This document shows positions 17,697-26,351 of a stretch of 64,000 nucleotides of DNA, one piece after another; the stretch's first letter is position 1, and every line of letters begins with the position of its first letter. Under the pieces are notes generated by a model that saw only the letters and a program-made list of their open reading frames with translations, was not told the origin of the DNA and did no database searches. A program made the translations under genes and the position numbers. The DNA comes from Chloroflexota bacterium. Its GTDB lineage: Bacteria > Chloroflexota > Dormibacteria > Dormibacterales > Dormibacteraceae. Location of the stretch: NCBI GenBank assembly GCA_005880915.1, contig VBIW01000044.1, positions 35,161 to 99,160 on the forward strand, read 5' to 3'.

Positions 17697-19313
17697 TTAC
17701 AAACGCGGCCGGTGCCGCTCGATCACCGTTTTGAGCCCGGTTGAAGGTGACAGCGTACCGAACGTATGTCCCCATTCGCCGCCGAGCCTCGAGCTGCAGA
17801 AGATCGCGGCGGCCGCCCCATCGCCGTGCCGGAGCATGAGAGAAGCCTCGAGGGCGAGCGCCATGTGTTCGACGATACGACGAGCCCCCGATTCGATTTC
17901 ATTTGAACTCGCCAGCTCCGCCTTGAGGTCGGCGATCGAACGGTCGAGCCTTGCGTCCATTCCCCGCGCCAGCTCAACCTCAGCGAAGTACGCGGCCACC
18001 GATTCGGGTTCGCGCTGCATGGCGCGCAACACATCAAGAGCGTTGACGTTGCCCGAGCCTTCCCAGATCGAGTTGAGGGGTGCTTCGCGATACAGGCGGG
18101 GCAGGATCGACTCCTCCACATAGCCGTTGCCGCCGTGGCATTCGAGGGCCTCCGCCACCACCACGATGGCGCGTTTGCAGGTCCAGAACTTGCCGATGGC
18201 CACGCCGATGCGCCGAAAGTGCGACTCGGCCGGGTCGGATGCGCGATCGAACGCTCCTGCCAGCCGCATCATCAGGATGGTCGTTGCCTCGGACTCGACC
18301 GCGATGTCGGCCAGCACGTTGGCCATCAACGGCTGCTCGCTGAGCAGCTTGCCGAAGGCGCTGCGATGAGCGGTGTGGTGCGTGGCCTGCGCCACCGCCT
18401 GGCGCATGAGAGACGCGGATCCGATCACGCAGTCGAGCCGCGTGTGATTGACCATATCGATGATGACCCTTACTCCCTTGCCCTCTTCCCCGACGAGAAC
18501 CGCCCACGCGTCGTCGAGCTCGATCTCGGACGACGCGTTCGACCGGTTGCCCAGCTTGTCCTTCAAGCGTTGGATGTGAAACCGGTTGCGTCTGCCATCC
18601 GGCAGCACGCGGGGGAGCAAGAAGCAGGAGAGGCCGCCGGGTGCCTGGGCCAGGACGAGAAACGCGTCGCACATGGGCGCGGAGCAGAACCACTTCTGTC
18701 CTTTCAGCAGGTGCTCGCCATCCACCCCGGTGGGTGTCGCGCGCGTTGTGTTGGACCGCACGTCGGAGCCGCCCTGGCGCTCGGTCATGGCCATGCCGAA
18801 CAGCGCGCCCTGCTTGGTGGAGGCGAGCCTGAGACCGGGGTCGTAGTCGAGAGTCGTGGCGAGGGGCTCCCACTGCGCGGCCAGCTTTGGCTCTTTGCGC
18901 AGCGTCGGAATCGCGGCGTAGGTCATCGAGACGGGACATCCGTGGCCGCCCTCGACCTGCGACCAGACGTAGAAGGCCGCGGCGCGTGCGGCGTGCGCGC
19001 CCGGGCGCGGCTCGCGCCACGGCAGGGCATGCAGGCCGTGGCCGACTGCGACTCTCATCAGCTCATGCCATGCGGGGTGAAACTCAACCTCGTCGATCCG
19101 CTCGCCGAACCGGTCGTGCGTCCGCAGCTGAGGCGGGTTGGCGTTGGCCTGGAAGCCCCAGTCGATGGCCTGCTGGGTTCCCGCCAGCGAGCCGAGATCG
19201 TGCACCATGTCGTGCGCCCACGAAGCGTTCTCGCGCTCGAGCGACTCGCGCAGCGGCGCGTCGGACTCGAAGAGGTTGTAATCGACAAGCGGCGGCGGCT
19301 GGTTCGCGCTCAC
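17697..19313 (-). CDS. aidB: Acyl-CoA dehydrogenase family protein, AidB type
   Basis: 538 residues, close to the 541 of E. coli AidB. Motifs: FGMAMTERQGGSDVRSNTT (the AidB form of the FAD/substrate loop), ALECHGGNGYVEESILPRLYREAPLNSIWEGSGNV shortened here to key parts CHGGNGYVEE and NSIWEGSGN, and a long C-terminal helical region. AidB proteins are FAD-binding, respond to alkylation stress and may bind DNA. The GTG start overlaps the stop of the nucleotidyltransferase-like gene in GTGA. Being inside an operon with an XRE regulator is unusual; stress control is a reasonable guess. Confidence 0.88.
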   Translation of the reverse strand: MSANQPPPLVDYNLFESDAPLRESLERENASWAHDMVHDLGSLAGTQQAIDWGFQANANPPQLRTHDRFGERIDEVEFHPAWHELMRVAVGHGLHALPWREPRPGAHAARAAAFYVWSQVEGGHGCPVSMTYAAIPTLRKEPKLAAQWEPLATTLDYDPGLRLASTKQGALFGMAMTERQGGSDVRSNTTRATPTGVDGEHLLKGQKWFCSAPMCDAFLVLAQAPGGLSCFLLPRVLPDGRRNRFHIQRLKDKLGNRSNASSEIELDDAWAVLVGEEGKGVRVIIDMVNHTRLDCVIGSASLMRQAVAQATHHTAHRSAFGKLLSEQPLMANVLADIAVESEATTILMMRLAGAFDRASDPAESHFRRIGVAIGKFWTCKRAIVVVAEALECHGGNGYVEESILPRLYREAPLNSIWEGSGNVNALDVLRAMQREPESVAAYFAEVELARGMDARLDRSIADLKAELASSNEIESGARRIVEHMALALEASLMLRHGDGAAAAIFCSSRLGGEWGHTFGTLSPSTGLKTVIERHRPRL

Positions 19314-19936
19314 TGACGCGGTCGGGCGAGAGCTTCTATCGCCCGTCGTCGGGCCCGTGCCCTGACTCGGCGGTTCACGCGATGCATCGTCTCACCGACC
19401 GACGGCTTGTGTTTCGTTATCGCGGTGATCCGATCCCTGACTAACATCCAATCCATCTTCTGGTAGTTCGTCAAGGCGATCCCGAAGGCAGAATCGAAGC
19501 TCAAGTCTTCGTGTGGCCAACCTGCGGTCGCCTGCCGGACGCGATCGAGGTACAGGTCTTCGCGGGCGATGATTCTCACGGCGACCCCATCCACCACCAC
19601 CTGGACGCTCCGCTCTATGTCGTCCCCCGCGCCAGGGAACTCAACGGCGACGGGGAGGTCATCTCGTGTCCAGTGTCGGCCTTGCTTACTCAAGCCCACG
19701 GCTCGCAGCGCTGCTACGTCCGATGCATTGGGCATCGGACAAAGGTCAAGGTCGGTCGGGTGGTACGCGCCTCCCGCCCAGTAGGCCTCGGCCGTACCCC
19801 CAACGACGATCGGTGTCCTGCGCATCAAGGTTGTCACTGCCGCTGCCATCAACAGACGCTGCCGCTGCTCAGATCGGGCATGGGGGATTTTCAAGAGCAG
19901 GCTTTTAGCGCGCCTTAGGTCGTCGTTCCTTGCCAC
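19310..19936 (-). CDS. Nucleotidyltransferase-fold protein (possible toxin partner of XRE protein)
   Basis: 208 residues. Residues 43-65 read IVVGGTAEAYWAGG then HPTDLDLC: GG(46-47), 14 residues, then D62-x-D64, the nucleotidyltransferase GG...DxD pattern; E99 in VAVEFPG could be the third acid. The remainder (REDLYLDRVRQATAGW) fits AbiEii/DUF6036-like proteins. Its start overlaps the XRE gene by 32 bp and its stop overlaps aidB. Paired XRE regulator and such NTases are common in type II or IV-like toxin-antitoxin modules, but toxicity is inference; a tRNA- or protein-modifying housekeeping enzyme cannot be excluded. Confidence 0.65.
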   Translation of the reverse strand: MARNDDLRRAKSLLLKIPHARSEQRQRLLMAAAVTTLMRRTPIVVGGTAEAYWAGGAYHPTDLDLCPMPNASDVAALRAVGLSKQGRHWTRDDLPVAVEFPGAGDDIERSVQVVVDGVAVRIIAREDLYLDRVRQATAGWPHEDLSFDSAFGIALTNYQKMDWMLVRDRITAITKHKPSVGETMHRVNRRVRARARRRAIEALARPRQ

Positions 19937-20303
19937 GTGACGCCTTCAGACGGCTGAAATAGGCCGGCGTCCGGCCAGCTCGTTCCAGCAGGGCAGCCTC
20001 GACGCTGGATGGATCTCGCTCCCACGGATCGAACCGCCCAGGACCCAGGACCGAGTCGATGAGGGCGCGTTTTCGAGCTGGCGAAGCGTCAGCCTCGCCT
20101 GAGCCTCCAAACGTGATCGTCAGGGGTGCGCCGGTGGCCCTGGCCCAACGGTCGATGAAGTCGATGGTCGGCAGCCGGTAGCCACCCTCGGCCCGAGCCA
20201 CGACAGGCTGGGTCGTACCCATGGCCTCGGCGAGCCTCGACTGGGTCATCGCAGCCTGCATCCTCGCTCGCGCGAGCAGCATCCCGATCTCGGTCCTCGT
20301 CAT
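19905..20303 (-). CDS. XRE-family helix-turn-helix regulator (possible antitoxin)
   Basis: 132 residues. Residues 6-60 are an XRE HTH: MLLARARMQAAMTQSRLAEAMGTTQPVVARAEGG with recognition helix TTQPVVARAE. The basic C-terminal half (residues 75-132) is probably the contact for the co-encoded NTase-like protein. The ATG at 20303 lies exactly 6 nt after a perfect TATAAT, so the transcript should start on the A of the ATG. A CCAATTGG palindrome abuts the -10 and is a likely autoregulatory site. First gene of the run XRE, NTase-like, aidB, otsB. Confidence 0.8.
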   Translation of the reverse strand: MTRTEIGMLLARARMQAAMTQSRLAEAMGTTQPVVARAEGGYRLPTIDFIDRWARATGAPLTITFGGSGEADASPARKRALIDSVLGPGRFDPWERDPSSVEAALLERAGRTPAYFSRLKASRGKERRPKAR

Positions 20304-20324
20304 GTTCCAATTATACCCAATTGG
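20304..20324 (-). promoter_or_regulatory. Leaderless promoter and putative XRE operator
   Basis: TATAAT (20315 to 20310 on the minus strand), then six bases, then ATG. CCAATTGG at 20317-20324 is a perfect 8-bp palindrome directly upstream of the -10, and a second CCAATT half-site lies at 20307-20312. No convincing -35 at 16-18 nt, so an activator or the AT-rich upstream bases may compensate. Confidence 0.6.
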
Positions 20325-20330
20325 CTATAT

Positions 20331-20828
20331 TCAAATCGATCGGTTTGGAGACGACATTGGGCTCATGAGTTTCTGGCCAAGCCTCCAGATCCCGATCAAC
20401 AGTGGAATCAGTCCGATCACGGCACCAATGCCGATGTGATAGCCGGGTTGATTGTGTGTCCACCAGCGGCTGAGGAGGCTGCCCCACATGATGACGATGT
20501 TCCAGGCCTGGAAAGCGCCGATAGACGCAAGGAACCAGAAGAATCCGGCGGCGCTGTAGTGATGCCTGAACCGCAGACTCCCCACCCCGATTAAGACGCT
20601 TGCTCCGAACATGATCCCGACGATGAAATAGAGAAAGCCTCCATCCACTGGAACCAGACTCAGGTACGCAGCCACGGCGACGTCTAACGCGACCAGGCCC
20701 GCGAGCATCCACACCAGCTGCCAGTCCTCCCGCGTAACCGGGCCCGCAAAGATTTCCCGGACCGACGGTTGATTACCCGACTTCGTTCGCCAGCTCCGCA
20801 ACGATCCGGAGCTGCTCCTTGCGTTCAT
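20331..20828 (-). CDS. Small membrane protein, four predicted TM segments
   Basis: Up to 165 residues. TM segments: WMLAGLVALDVAVAAYLSLV, GFLYFIVGIMFGASVLIGVG, AAGFFWFLASIGAFQAWNIVIMW, IGIGAVIGLIPLLIGIWRL. ATG 20828 overlaps the 3' end of the LLM gene by 56 bp and codes for a non-hydrophobic lead; GTG 20714 or ATG 20708 just before TM1, with GGGAGG upstream, is an equally good start. Function not recognised. It ends 28 nt before the XRE start on the same strand. Confidence 0.55.
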   Translation of the reverse strand: MNARSSSGSLRSWRTKSGNQPSVREIFAGPVTREDWQLVWMLAGLVALDVAVAAYLSLVPVDGGFLYFIVGIMFGASVLIGVGSLRFRHHYSAAGFFWFLASIGAFQAWNIVIMWGSLLSRWWTHNQPGYHIGIGAVIGLIPLLIGIWRLGQKLMSPMSSPNRSI

Positions 20829-21816
20829 CGTGGTCCGGCATAACCGGCCACACGATCAGCGTGTCCACGCCGGCGTCTCGAAACGCGCGAATCTTTTCTT
20901 TCGCCTTGTCGCGCGGCCCGACGATCGAGACGAGGTCGATGAGCTCGTCGGGCAGCGCGAACATCGCCTCGGTCTTCTTCCCCGCCAGGTACAGCTCCTG
21001 GACCTCCTGCGCGGCCTTTTCGAATCCGTAGGTCGACACGAGACGGTTGTAGAAGTTCTGCTCCCGCGATCCCATCCCGCCCACGTACAGCGCGAGCACC
21101 GGACGCATCGCGTTGCGCGCGTTCTCGACGTCGTCGCCGATCATGACGTTGACCGAGGGGCAGATCCGGAAATCGTCGAGCGAACGCCCTGCGCGCGCAG
21201 CGCCCTCCTCGAGCGGGGCGCGCAGCGCTTTCGTGTGGTCGGGCGAGAAGAACACCGGAAGCCATCCATCGGCAATCTCACCGGCGAGCGCCACGTTCTT
21301 GGGCCCGAGCACGGCGAGGAAGATCGGGATATTCTCCTGCACCGGGCGGATGGTCAGCTTCAGAGCCTTTCCAGGGCCGTCGGGCAGGGGGAGCTCGAGG
21401 GTCTCGCCGTGGAACTCGATCTTCTGGCGGGACAAAGCCAGCCGCACAACCGCCACGTACTCGCGGGTGCGCTGGAGCTGCTTGCCGAACCGGACTCCGT
21501 GGAAGCCCTCGGAGACTTGCGGTCCAGAAGTGCCCAGGCCCAGGATGAAACGTCCGCCAGAGAGGTTGTCGATCGTAGCCGCCGTCATCGCGGTCATGGC
21601 GGCGCTGCGCGCCGGGATCTGAAAGATGCCCGAAGCGAGCTTGATCCGGCTTGTCCCCGCGGCCAGCCACGCGAGCACGGTCGCGGCATCGGAGCCATAG
21701 GCCTCGGCGGTCCAGATCGAGTCGTAGCCAAGGGCCTCGGCAGTCTGCGCGATATCGAGCTGGTCCGCTGCGGTGAGCCCCAGGCCCCAGTAACCGACGC
21801 TGACGCCGAGCTTCAC
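20773..21816 (-). CDS. LLM-class flavin/F420-dependent oxidoreductase
   Basis: 347 residues from GTG 21816 (KLGVSVGYWGLG follows, the normal family N-terminus); a TTG 12 nt earlier is an alternative. Luciferase-like TIM barrel: EALGYDSIWTAEAYGSDAATVLAWLA, RIKLASGIFQIPARSAAMTAMTAATIDNLSGGRF split here as RIKLASGIFQIPAR and LSGGRFILGLGTSGPQV, then GADTLIVWP-like C-terminus (GVDTLIVWPVMP). SGGR..LGLG.SGPQV is typical of F420-dependent actinobacterial enzymes such as methylene-H4MPT reductase-like proteins. Substrate unknown. Confidence 0.85.
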   Translation of the reverse strand: MKLGVSVGYWGLGLTAADQLDIAQTAEALGYDSIWTAEAYGSDAATVLAWLAAGTSRIKLASGIFQIPARSAAMTAMTAATIDNLSGGRFILGLGTSGPQVSEGFHGVRFGKQLQRTREYVAVVRLALSRQKIEFHGETLELPLPDGPGKALKLTIRPVQENIPIFLAVLGPKNVALAGEIADGWLPVFFSPDHTKALRAPLEEGAARAGRSLDDFRICPSVNVMIGDDVENARNAMRPVLALYVGGMGSREQNFYNRLVSTYGFEKAAQEVQELYLAGKKTEAMFALPDELIDLVSIVGPRDKAKEKIRAFRDAGVDTLIVWPVMPDHDERKEQLRIVAELANEVG

Positions 21817-21858
21817 CTCTTCACCCAAGGGCTATGCTGCACCATTGGAGTGATTGAG

Positions 21859-22104
21859 ATGCCCTTCCACTTCTTGTGGCTGGTCGGTGTCCTGTTCCTG
21901 ATGGCCATCGCCGTGGTGGTCGTCGTGGTCGTGGCCTCGGCGCTGACTCGGAACCAATCCCCATCTCTCCATGCGGCCGCTGGGCCGGCGTCGGGAACCC
22001 CGCTCGACATCCTCGCCCGGCGATTCGCCGCCGGCGAGATCAGCCCTGAGGAATACCAGAAGGCGCGCGACCTGCTCCAGGGCGACGGTCCGAAGGGCAG
22101 CTAG
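21859..22104 (+). CDS. Small membrane protein with SHOCT domain
   Basis: 81 residues from ATG 21859 with GGAG upstream; TATGCT at 21833-21838 would start a 14-nt leader. One TM segment (FLWLVGVLFLMAIAVVVVVVVASAL, residues 5-29), then a short linker and a C-terminal SHOCT motif LDILARRFAAGEISPEEYQKAR. SHOCT proteins are small and widespread; the helix pair is thought to mediate oligomerisation. Its stop overlaps the convergent mntH end by 4 bp. Confidence 0.8.
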   Translation: MPFHFLWLVGVLFLMAIAVVVVVVVASALTRNQSPSLHAAAGPASGTPLDILARRFAAGEISPEEYQKARDLLQGDGPKGS

Positions 22105-23447
22105 GCCCGAACCGCCAGCGTCTGGTAGAGCAGGAAGACGTTCAAGCTGATGATCATGGCCGCCACAGCGTAGGCGGCGTAGTTCGTCAGCCGGCTGTTG
22201 GCCAGCGTCCCCATCAGCTTTCTGTCGCGCGTGAACATCACAAGCGGGATCAGGGCGAACGGGATCCCGAACGACAGCAGGACCTGGCTTAGCACCAGCG
22301 CGCGCGAGGGGTCGAAGTGGCTCGCGATCAAGATCATCGCGGGCACCATCGTGATGGCCCTGCGCAGGAACACAGGGATCTTCCGGCGGATGAAGCCCTG
22401 CATCACGACCTGGCCCGCCAGAGTTCCGACCGACGACGAGGACACCCCGGAAGCGAGCAGCGCAATGCCGAACACAGTTCCGGAATGCGCGCCCAGGTAC
22501 TGATCCAGCAGGTGGAACACCTGGCCGAGATCACTGCCTGCGGTGGTCAGGCCGCGCGAGCCGAACACCGCGGCCGCCAGGGTGAGCATCGCGATGTTGA
22601 TCAAGCCGGCGATGCCCATCGCGATCATCACGTCGACCATCTCGAAGTGGAAGATTTTTCGCTTCGCTTCCGGGTTCGCGCCGACGATTCGCTTTTGCGT
22701 CAGCGCGGAGTGGAGGTAGATGACGTGAGGCATAACCGTCGCGCCGAGGATGCCGGCCGCGAGAAGGATCGAGGCGCTGCCGTCCAGGTGCGGCACGAAG
22801 GTCGAGCCGGCGACCGATCCCCACGACGGGTTGCTCCGAAACACCTCGAGCCCAAACGCGATGACGATCACGCCGACGAGGCTGCTGATCGTCGCTTCGA
22901 GGCGACGGAAGCCCCAGGCCTGGAGGCTGAGGATGCCGAAGGCCAGCACGCCGGTCAGCAGGCCGGAAATGAACAGCGGTATGCCAAACACCAGATAGAT
23001 GCCGAGCGCGGCGCCGACGAACTCCGCCAGGTCCGTCGCCATGGCGATCAGCTCGGCCTGGATCCACAGAAAGATCACCAGCGGCCGGGGGAAGCGCTCC
23101 CGGCAGACCTCCGGCAGGCTCATGCCCGTCGCGATGCCGAGCTTGGCGCTCATCGACTGGATGAGCATCGCCATGAGGTTCGCGCCGAGGACAACCCAGA
23201 GCAGCATGTAGCCGTACTGCGCGCCGCCGGCCATGTTGGTGGCGAAGTTGCCTGGATCCACATAGGCGACCGCCGCGATAAAGGCCGGCCCCAGGAACGG
23301 GAGCACGGCGCGCACGCCGCGCCGCTCGCCAGTCAGCGAGCGCTCCGCGGCGCGCAAGACGCGAAGCTCACCTGGCAACGCATGTTCCACGCCGAGGACC
23401 TGGGTCGGTGCCTTGAGGACGGCGGTCTTGACCGCTTCGACCGCCAC
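22101..23447 (-). CDS. mntH: Nramp-family Mn2+/Fe2+ transporter
   Basis: 448 residues, about 11 TM segments. The TM1 motif DPGN (64-67, AYVDPGNFATNMAGG) and the TM6 motif MPHVIYLHS provide the metal ligands Asp, Asn and Met. It imports Mn2+ or Fe2+ with protons. An N-terminal cytoplasmic extension of about 48 residues is longer than usual. It directly follows the DtxR-type regulator (1-bp overlap with the regulator's stop), so both are probably controlled by the box at 24173-24191. Confidence 0.92.
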   Translation of the reverse strand: MAVEAVKTAVLKAPTQVLGVEHALPGELRVLRAAERSLTGERRGVRAVLPFLGPAFIAAVAYVDPGNFATNMAGGAQYGYMLLWVVLGANLMAMLIQSMSAKLGIATGMSLPEVCRERFPRPLVIFLWIQAELIAMATDLAEFVGAALGIYLVFGIPLFISGLLTGVLAFGILSLQAWGFRRLEATISSLVGVIVIAFGLEVFRSNPSWGSVAGSTFVPHLDGSASILLAAGILGATVMPHVIYLHSALTQKRIVGANPEAKRKIFHFEMVDVMIAMGIAGLINIAMLTLAAAVFGSRGLTTAGSDLGQVFHLLDQYLGAHSGTVFGIALLASGVSSSSVGTLAGQVVMQGFIRRKIPVFLRRAITMVPAMILIASHFDPSRALVLSQVLLSFGIPFALIPLVMFTRDRKLMGTLANSRLTNYAAYAVAAMIISLNVFLLYQTLAVRA

Positions 23448-24130
23448 TAACGGGCCTCGGCGACGAAGATCGCGCGTGCCAGGCCGAGCGGCACGCTCTC
23501 GCGGCGCCCCCTGAGCCGGACGTCGATGGGCCCCTCGAACTCGCTTGCCGCGAGGACCGTGATCCGCGTCCCGGGCAGAAGGCCGCGGCGCTCCAGCTCG
23601 CGCAGCTTGCCCGGATCGTCGTCAGAAACGCCCTGCACGACGACCTTCTCCCCCGCCCTGCATTCGCTCAGCGGCCGGTTGCTGACCGGCCTTACCTTGC
23701 CGGTCAGCGTCGGGATGGCGTGGCCGTGCGGGTCGAGCTCAGGCCGACCGAGGAGGTCGAATATGCGCTGCTCCATCCGTTCCGAGATGACGTGCTCCAG
23801 GCGCTCGGCCTCGTCGTGCACCTCGTCCCAGCTGTAGCCGAGCACCCGGACCAGGAACATCTCGAGCAGGCGATGATGCCTGACCAGCTCGAGGGCGACC
23901 TTGCGGCCATCCCGGGTCAGCTGCTGGCCGCGGTAGCGGTCATGCTCGACGAGGCCTTGGGCCGAGAGGCGCGTGACCATCTCGCTGACGCTCGGTGAAG
24001 AGATGCCCAGGCGCTGTGCGAGGTCGCGGGTCGGGACAGGCCGCTCACCACCGCCAAGGAGATAGAGCGCCTTCAGGTAATCCTGCTGGGAGCGGGTGAA
24101 GGTGCTTCGGCGCTCGAGCTGCTCTACCAC
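23447..24130 (-). CDS. DtxR-family metal-dependent repressor (MntR/IdeR-like)
   Basis: 227 residues from GTG 24130. Winged HTH at about 12-75 (DYLKALYLLGGGERPVPTRDLAQRLG, ISSPSVSEMVTRL), the metal-binding dimerisation domain (VRHHRLLEMFLVRVLGYSWDEVHDEAERLEHVI, written in two parts: HHRLLEMFLVRVLGYSWDEV and HDEAERLEHVISERM) with DPHGHAIP, then a FeoA/SH3-like C-terminal domain. It represses transport genes when metal is bound. The SH3-like tail favours an IdeR/MntR actinobacterial-type protein. Whether it senses Mn or Fe cannot be read directly; the linked mntH favours Mn. Confidence 0.88.
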   Translation of the reverse strand: MVEQLERRSTFTRSQQDYLKALYLLGGGERPVPTRDLAQRLGISSPSVSEMVTRLSAQGLVEHDRYRGQQLTRDGRKVALELVRHHRLLEMFLVRVLGYSWDEVHDEAERLEHVISERMEQRIFDLLGRPELDPHGHAIPTLTGKVRPVSNRPLSECRAGEKVVVQGVSDDDPGKLRELERRGLLPGTRITVLAASEFEGPIDVRLRGRRESVPLGLARAIFVAEAR

Positions 24131-24172
24131 CGCCTAGGCCTTCCTAATCGAATTTGCTGGCGAACCTACCAC

Positions 24173-24191
24173 TCAAGATAGGATAACCTAA
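24173..24191 (-). promoter_or_regulatory. DtxR/IdeR-type operator upstream of regulator-mntH pair
   Basis: TCAAGATAGGATAACCTAA matches the 19-bp DtxR/IdeR box (TTAGGTTAGGCTAACCTAA) at 15 of 19 positions by direct comparison. It lies 43-61 nt upstream of the regulator start, where a repressor would block the promoter. This predicts autoregulation and control of mntH. Confidence 0.65.
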
Positions 24192-24240
24192 CTTTGCGGC
24201 GGTTTGATCCGCTTGGCTCAGATCGTGACCTGGGGAGCCT

Positions 24241-24993
24241 CTAGGAGCAGTCGCCGGTCGCGGACGTCGCCGGGCTGTACGTGACGCTCACGTTCGGCGT
24301 GACGGTGATAGGCGTCGCCGCGGTGAAGACGGCGATGTAGTCGGCGCATCCCTCGGCGAGGTGGAAGTCGTAGTTGACGCTTGTCACGCCCAGCGAGCTC
24401 CAGACCGCACCCTGGTGGTGCATGCAGTAATGCGTCGTGCTCTGGGTGTAGTCGAAGCACTCGACAGCCTTGGCCCACTCCTGCAGCGTGATGATGCTGA
24501 CGGACATCGGCCCGGTCGCGGTCGCCTGCAGGTGATAGGTGAACGTGTCTGGGACGCCGCCCGCCAGGTAGTAGTTCGGTCCCTTGATCTGCTGCGGCAC
24601 GTTCCAGATCGTCAGCTGAGGATGCTCCAGCGCCGCCTTCGTCTTGGCCAGCTCGCCCAGCGTGGCGGTCAGGTTGGTCTGGGATGCCTTCAGCTGGTCG
24701 AGGAGGATCTGGTTGCGCCCCGTGAGTGATTCGTTGTGGGTCGTCAGCGAGCGCACCGCGGCCTGGTTGCTCTGGTCGTCCGCGTAAAGCAAGCCAAGAC
24801 CAAGGGCGGTGACCAGCAGGGTGGCCGCGAGCGCTACCGTCCACCACCGTCGCTCATGGCGCTGGAACGTCGTGAGCCAGGCCGGTCGTGGGGCCGTCCC
24901 CAGTCTCGAAGGTGCCGGCAGGTACTGGTCGGCCGGCTGCAAGTCCGCTCGGTCTGCGGGCTTGGTGGTCTGGTCCATCTCGGTCGGCGTCAT
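24241..24993 (-). CDS. Membrane-anchored coiled-coil protein with extracellular domain, unknown function
   Basis: 250 residues from ATG 24993. A cytoplasmic Pro-rich 48 residues, one TM (WWTVALAATLLVTALGLGLLY, 50-70), a probable coiled coil (about 75-122, LTTHNESLTGRNQILLDQLK), then an exported domain with Cys in AVECFDYTQSTTHYCMHHQG and EGCADYIAVF, and a final Cys-Ser. The CMHHQG segment might bind metal. Not recognised. It follows the propeller lipoprotein gene by 25 nt on the same strand, so they probably form an envelope operon. Confidence 0.65.
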   Translation of the reverse strand: MTPTEMDQTTKPADRADLQPADQYLPAPSRLGTAPRPAWLTTFQRHERRWWTVALAATLLVTALGLGLLYADDQSNQAAVRSLTTHNESLTGRNQILLDQLKASQTNLTATLGELAKTKAALEHPQLTIWNVPQQIKGPNYYLAGGVPDTFTYHLQATATGPMSVSIITLQEWAKAVECFDYTQSTTHYCMHHQGAVWSSLGVTSVNYDFHLAEGCADYIAVFTAATPITVTPNVSVTYSPATSATGDCS

Positions 24994-25018
24994 GATCGCA
25001 CCACCCGGGTACTCGGGA

Positions 25019-26239
25019 TCACGTTTGCCCGAGCCGCGGCCAGGCGCCGTACACCTGGCTGATCTTCGAGCTCGTTTCAGCCTGCGCCGAGATGTCGAAT
25101 GTGAACGTCTTGCCGTCCGGCTGCCAGCCAGGACCGGGTCCGCAGTTGGCCGAGCAGACCGCCTCCTCGACATAGAAGAAGGTCGTGGAGTTGAGCCAGG
25201 AGGGCGAGGACCGAACGTTGGGAAGCTGCCCGCCGGAGCGACCGCCGTGCCCATAGAGCCAGACATGGGGACTTCCGTTTGGGTCGCGGACCGTGAAAGC
25301 GAGGCTGTCGTCGCCTGCGTCGGCGCGCGGCCGAATCCACGACAGCTGCTGGCCGAATGCCTGGGACACCCCCGCGGCGGAATCCCACACCTGGATCACG
25401 CTCGAGCTGGGCATGCGGTAGTACAGGCGGCTCCCGGCGAAGCCCCATGTCGCCATCGTGCCCCGGGAGAGGCTGAAAGCGAGGCTGCCGTCGATCGTCC
25501 GCCGGACCTGGAGTTGGTCGCCGGAGCTGGTGAAGGTCTGGACCAGGGCGAAATACGCGCCGTCCGGAGAGAACGCGAGGTATGAATCGTCCTCGTTTGG
25601 GTTGGATCCCCGGCCGGGCACCGCTCCCATCGTCCCCACCACGCGGTCGCCTCCGCCGCTCAGGAGGTGGAGAGCGACTCCGCTCTGGTCAGATGCGACG
25701 TAGGCCAGGAAGCCTCGGTCAGGGCTCCATGCGTGGAGGCCGTCCATGAAGCTGCCGCCGGACCAGGTGGCCGCGACGGTCGATGTCCCGGTGAAAAGGT
25801 CGAGCACGGCGATCACGCTCGTCCCGGCGGCCGTCGGATTGCCCTGGGTCGCGTACCACGAGATCATCGTCTGGGTCACCAGCTCAGGCTGAAAAGAGCC
25901 GCCGCTGATCCCACATAGGGTGCGCGGGGCTTTGGCGGTGGAGACGTCAGCCAGCACCGGGTTGGCCGTGCCCTGCAGCTGGAGCACCGCCTCCTGCGCG
26001 GTCGGTGCGCTGACGCAGCTGCCCTGGAGCGCGGCCCAGGCCGGCACCGCGACCGGGCTCGGTATGACGCTGGGCGAGGGTGACGGGCTGGGGGTCGGGC
26101 TCTCGAGCGGGCTTGGGGTTGGGCTCGCCGATGGCGACGGCCGCTTGGCGGAGGGGCTGGTCACAGGAGCCAGCGGTCCGTTCGCGGTGCAGCCCGCGAT
26201 CGCAGCCAGGCACAAGAGGATTACTACCCCGTTCCTCAC
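25019..26239 (-). CDS. Lipoprotein with WD40-like beta-propeller
   Basis: 406 residues from GTG 26239: MRNGVVILLCLAAIAGC is a lipoprotein signal (lipobox AIAGC, Cys17), followed by a Pro/Ser-rich spacer (about 28-55) and repeated propeller-like blades (LAFSPDGAYFALV, AWSPDRGFLAYVASD, LSWIRPRADAGDDSLAF). TolB/WD40-like domains of this sort bind partners at the cell surface. In-frame codons before the GTG lack signal character and are excluded. It shares a 112-nt divergent intergenic region with the gene at 26352. Confidence 0.75.
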   Translation of the reverse strand: MRNGVVILLCLAAIAGCTANGPLAPVTSPSAKRPSPSASPTPSPLESPTPSPSPSPSVIPSPVAVPAWAALQGSCVSAPTAQEAVLQLQGTANPVLADVSTAKAPRTLCGISGGSFQPELVTQTMISWYATQGNPTAAGTSVIAVLDLFTGTSTVAATWSGGSFMDGLHAWSPDRGFLAYVASDQSGVALHLLSGGGDRVVGTMGAVPGRGSNPNEDDSYLAFSPDGAYFALVQTFTSSGDQLQVRRTIDGSLAFSLSRGTMATWGFAGSRLYYRMPSSSVIQVWDSAAGVSQAFGQQLSWIRPRADAGDDSLAFTVRDPNGSPHVWLYGHGGRSGGQLPNVRSSPSWLNSTTFFYVEEAVCSANCGPGPGWQPDGKTFTFDISAQAETSSKISQVYGAWPRLGQT

Positions 26240-26351
26240 GACTGGTTGAAACGAACATAGGTATGGACTCGTTACGGGCGTCCGGTCGCGGCGCAAGTCG
26301 CCCAGAATACCGCCTGGGCGTTTACCGCTGGGTTAAGGATCGACAACGTTG

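Noticed and set aside
20830..21800. Plus-strand open frame opposite the first LLM gene
   Set aside because: No motifs; only the SHOCT protein at its 3' end is supported.
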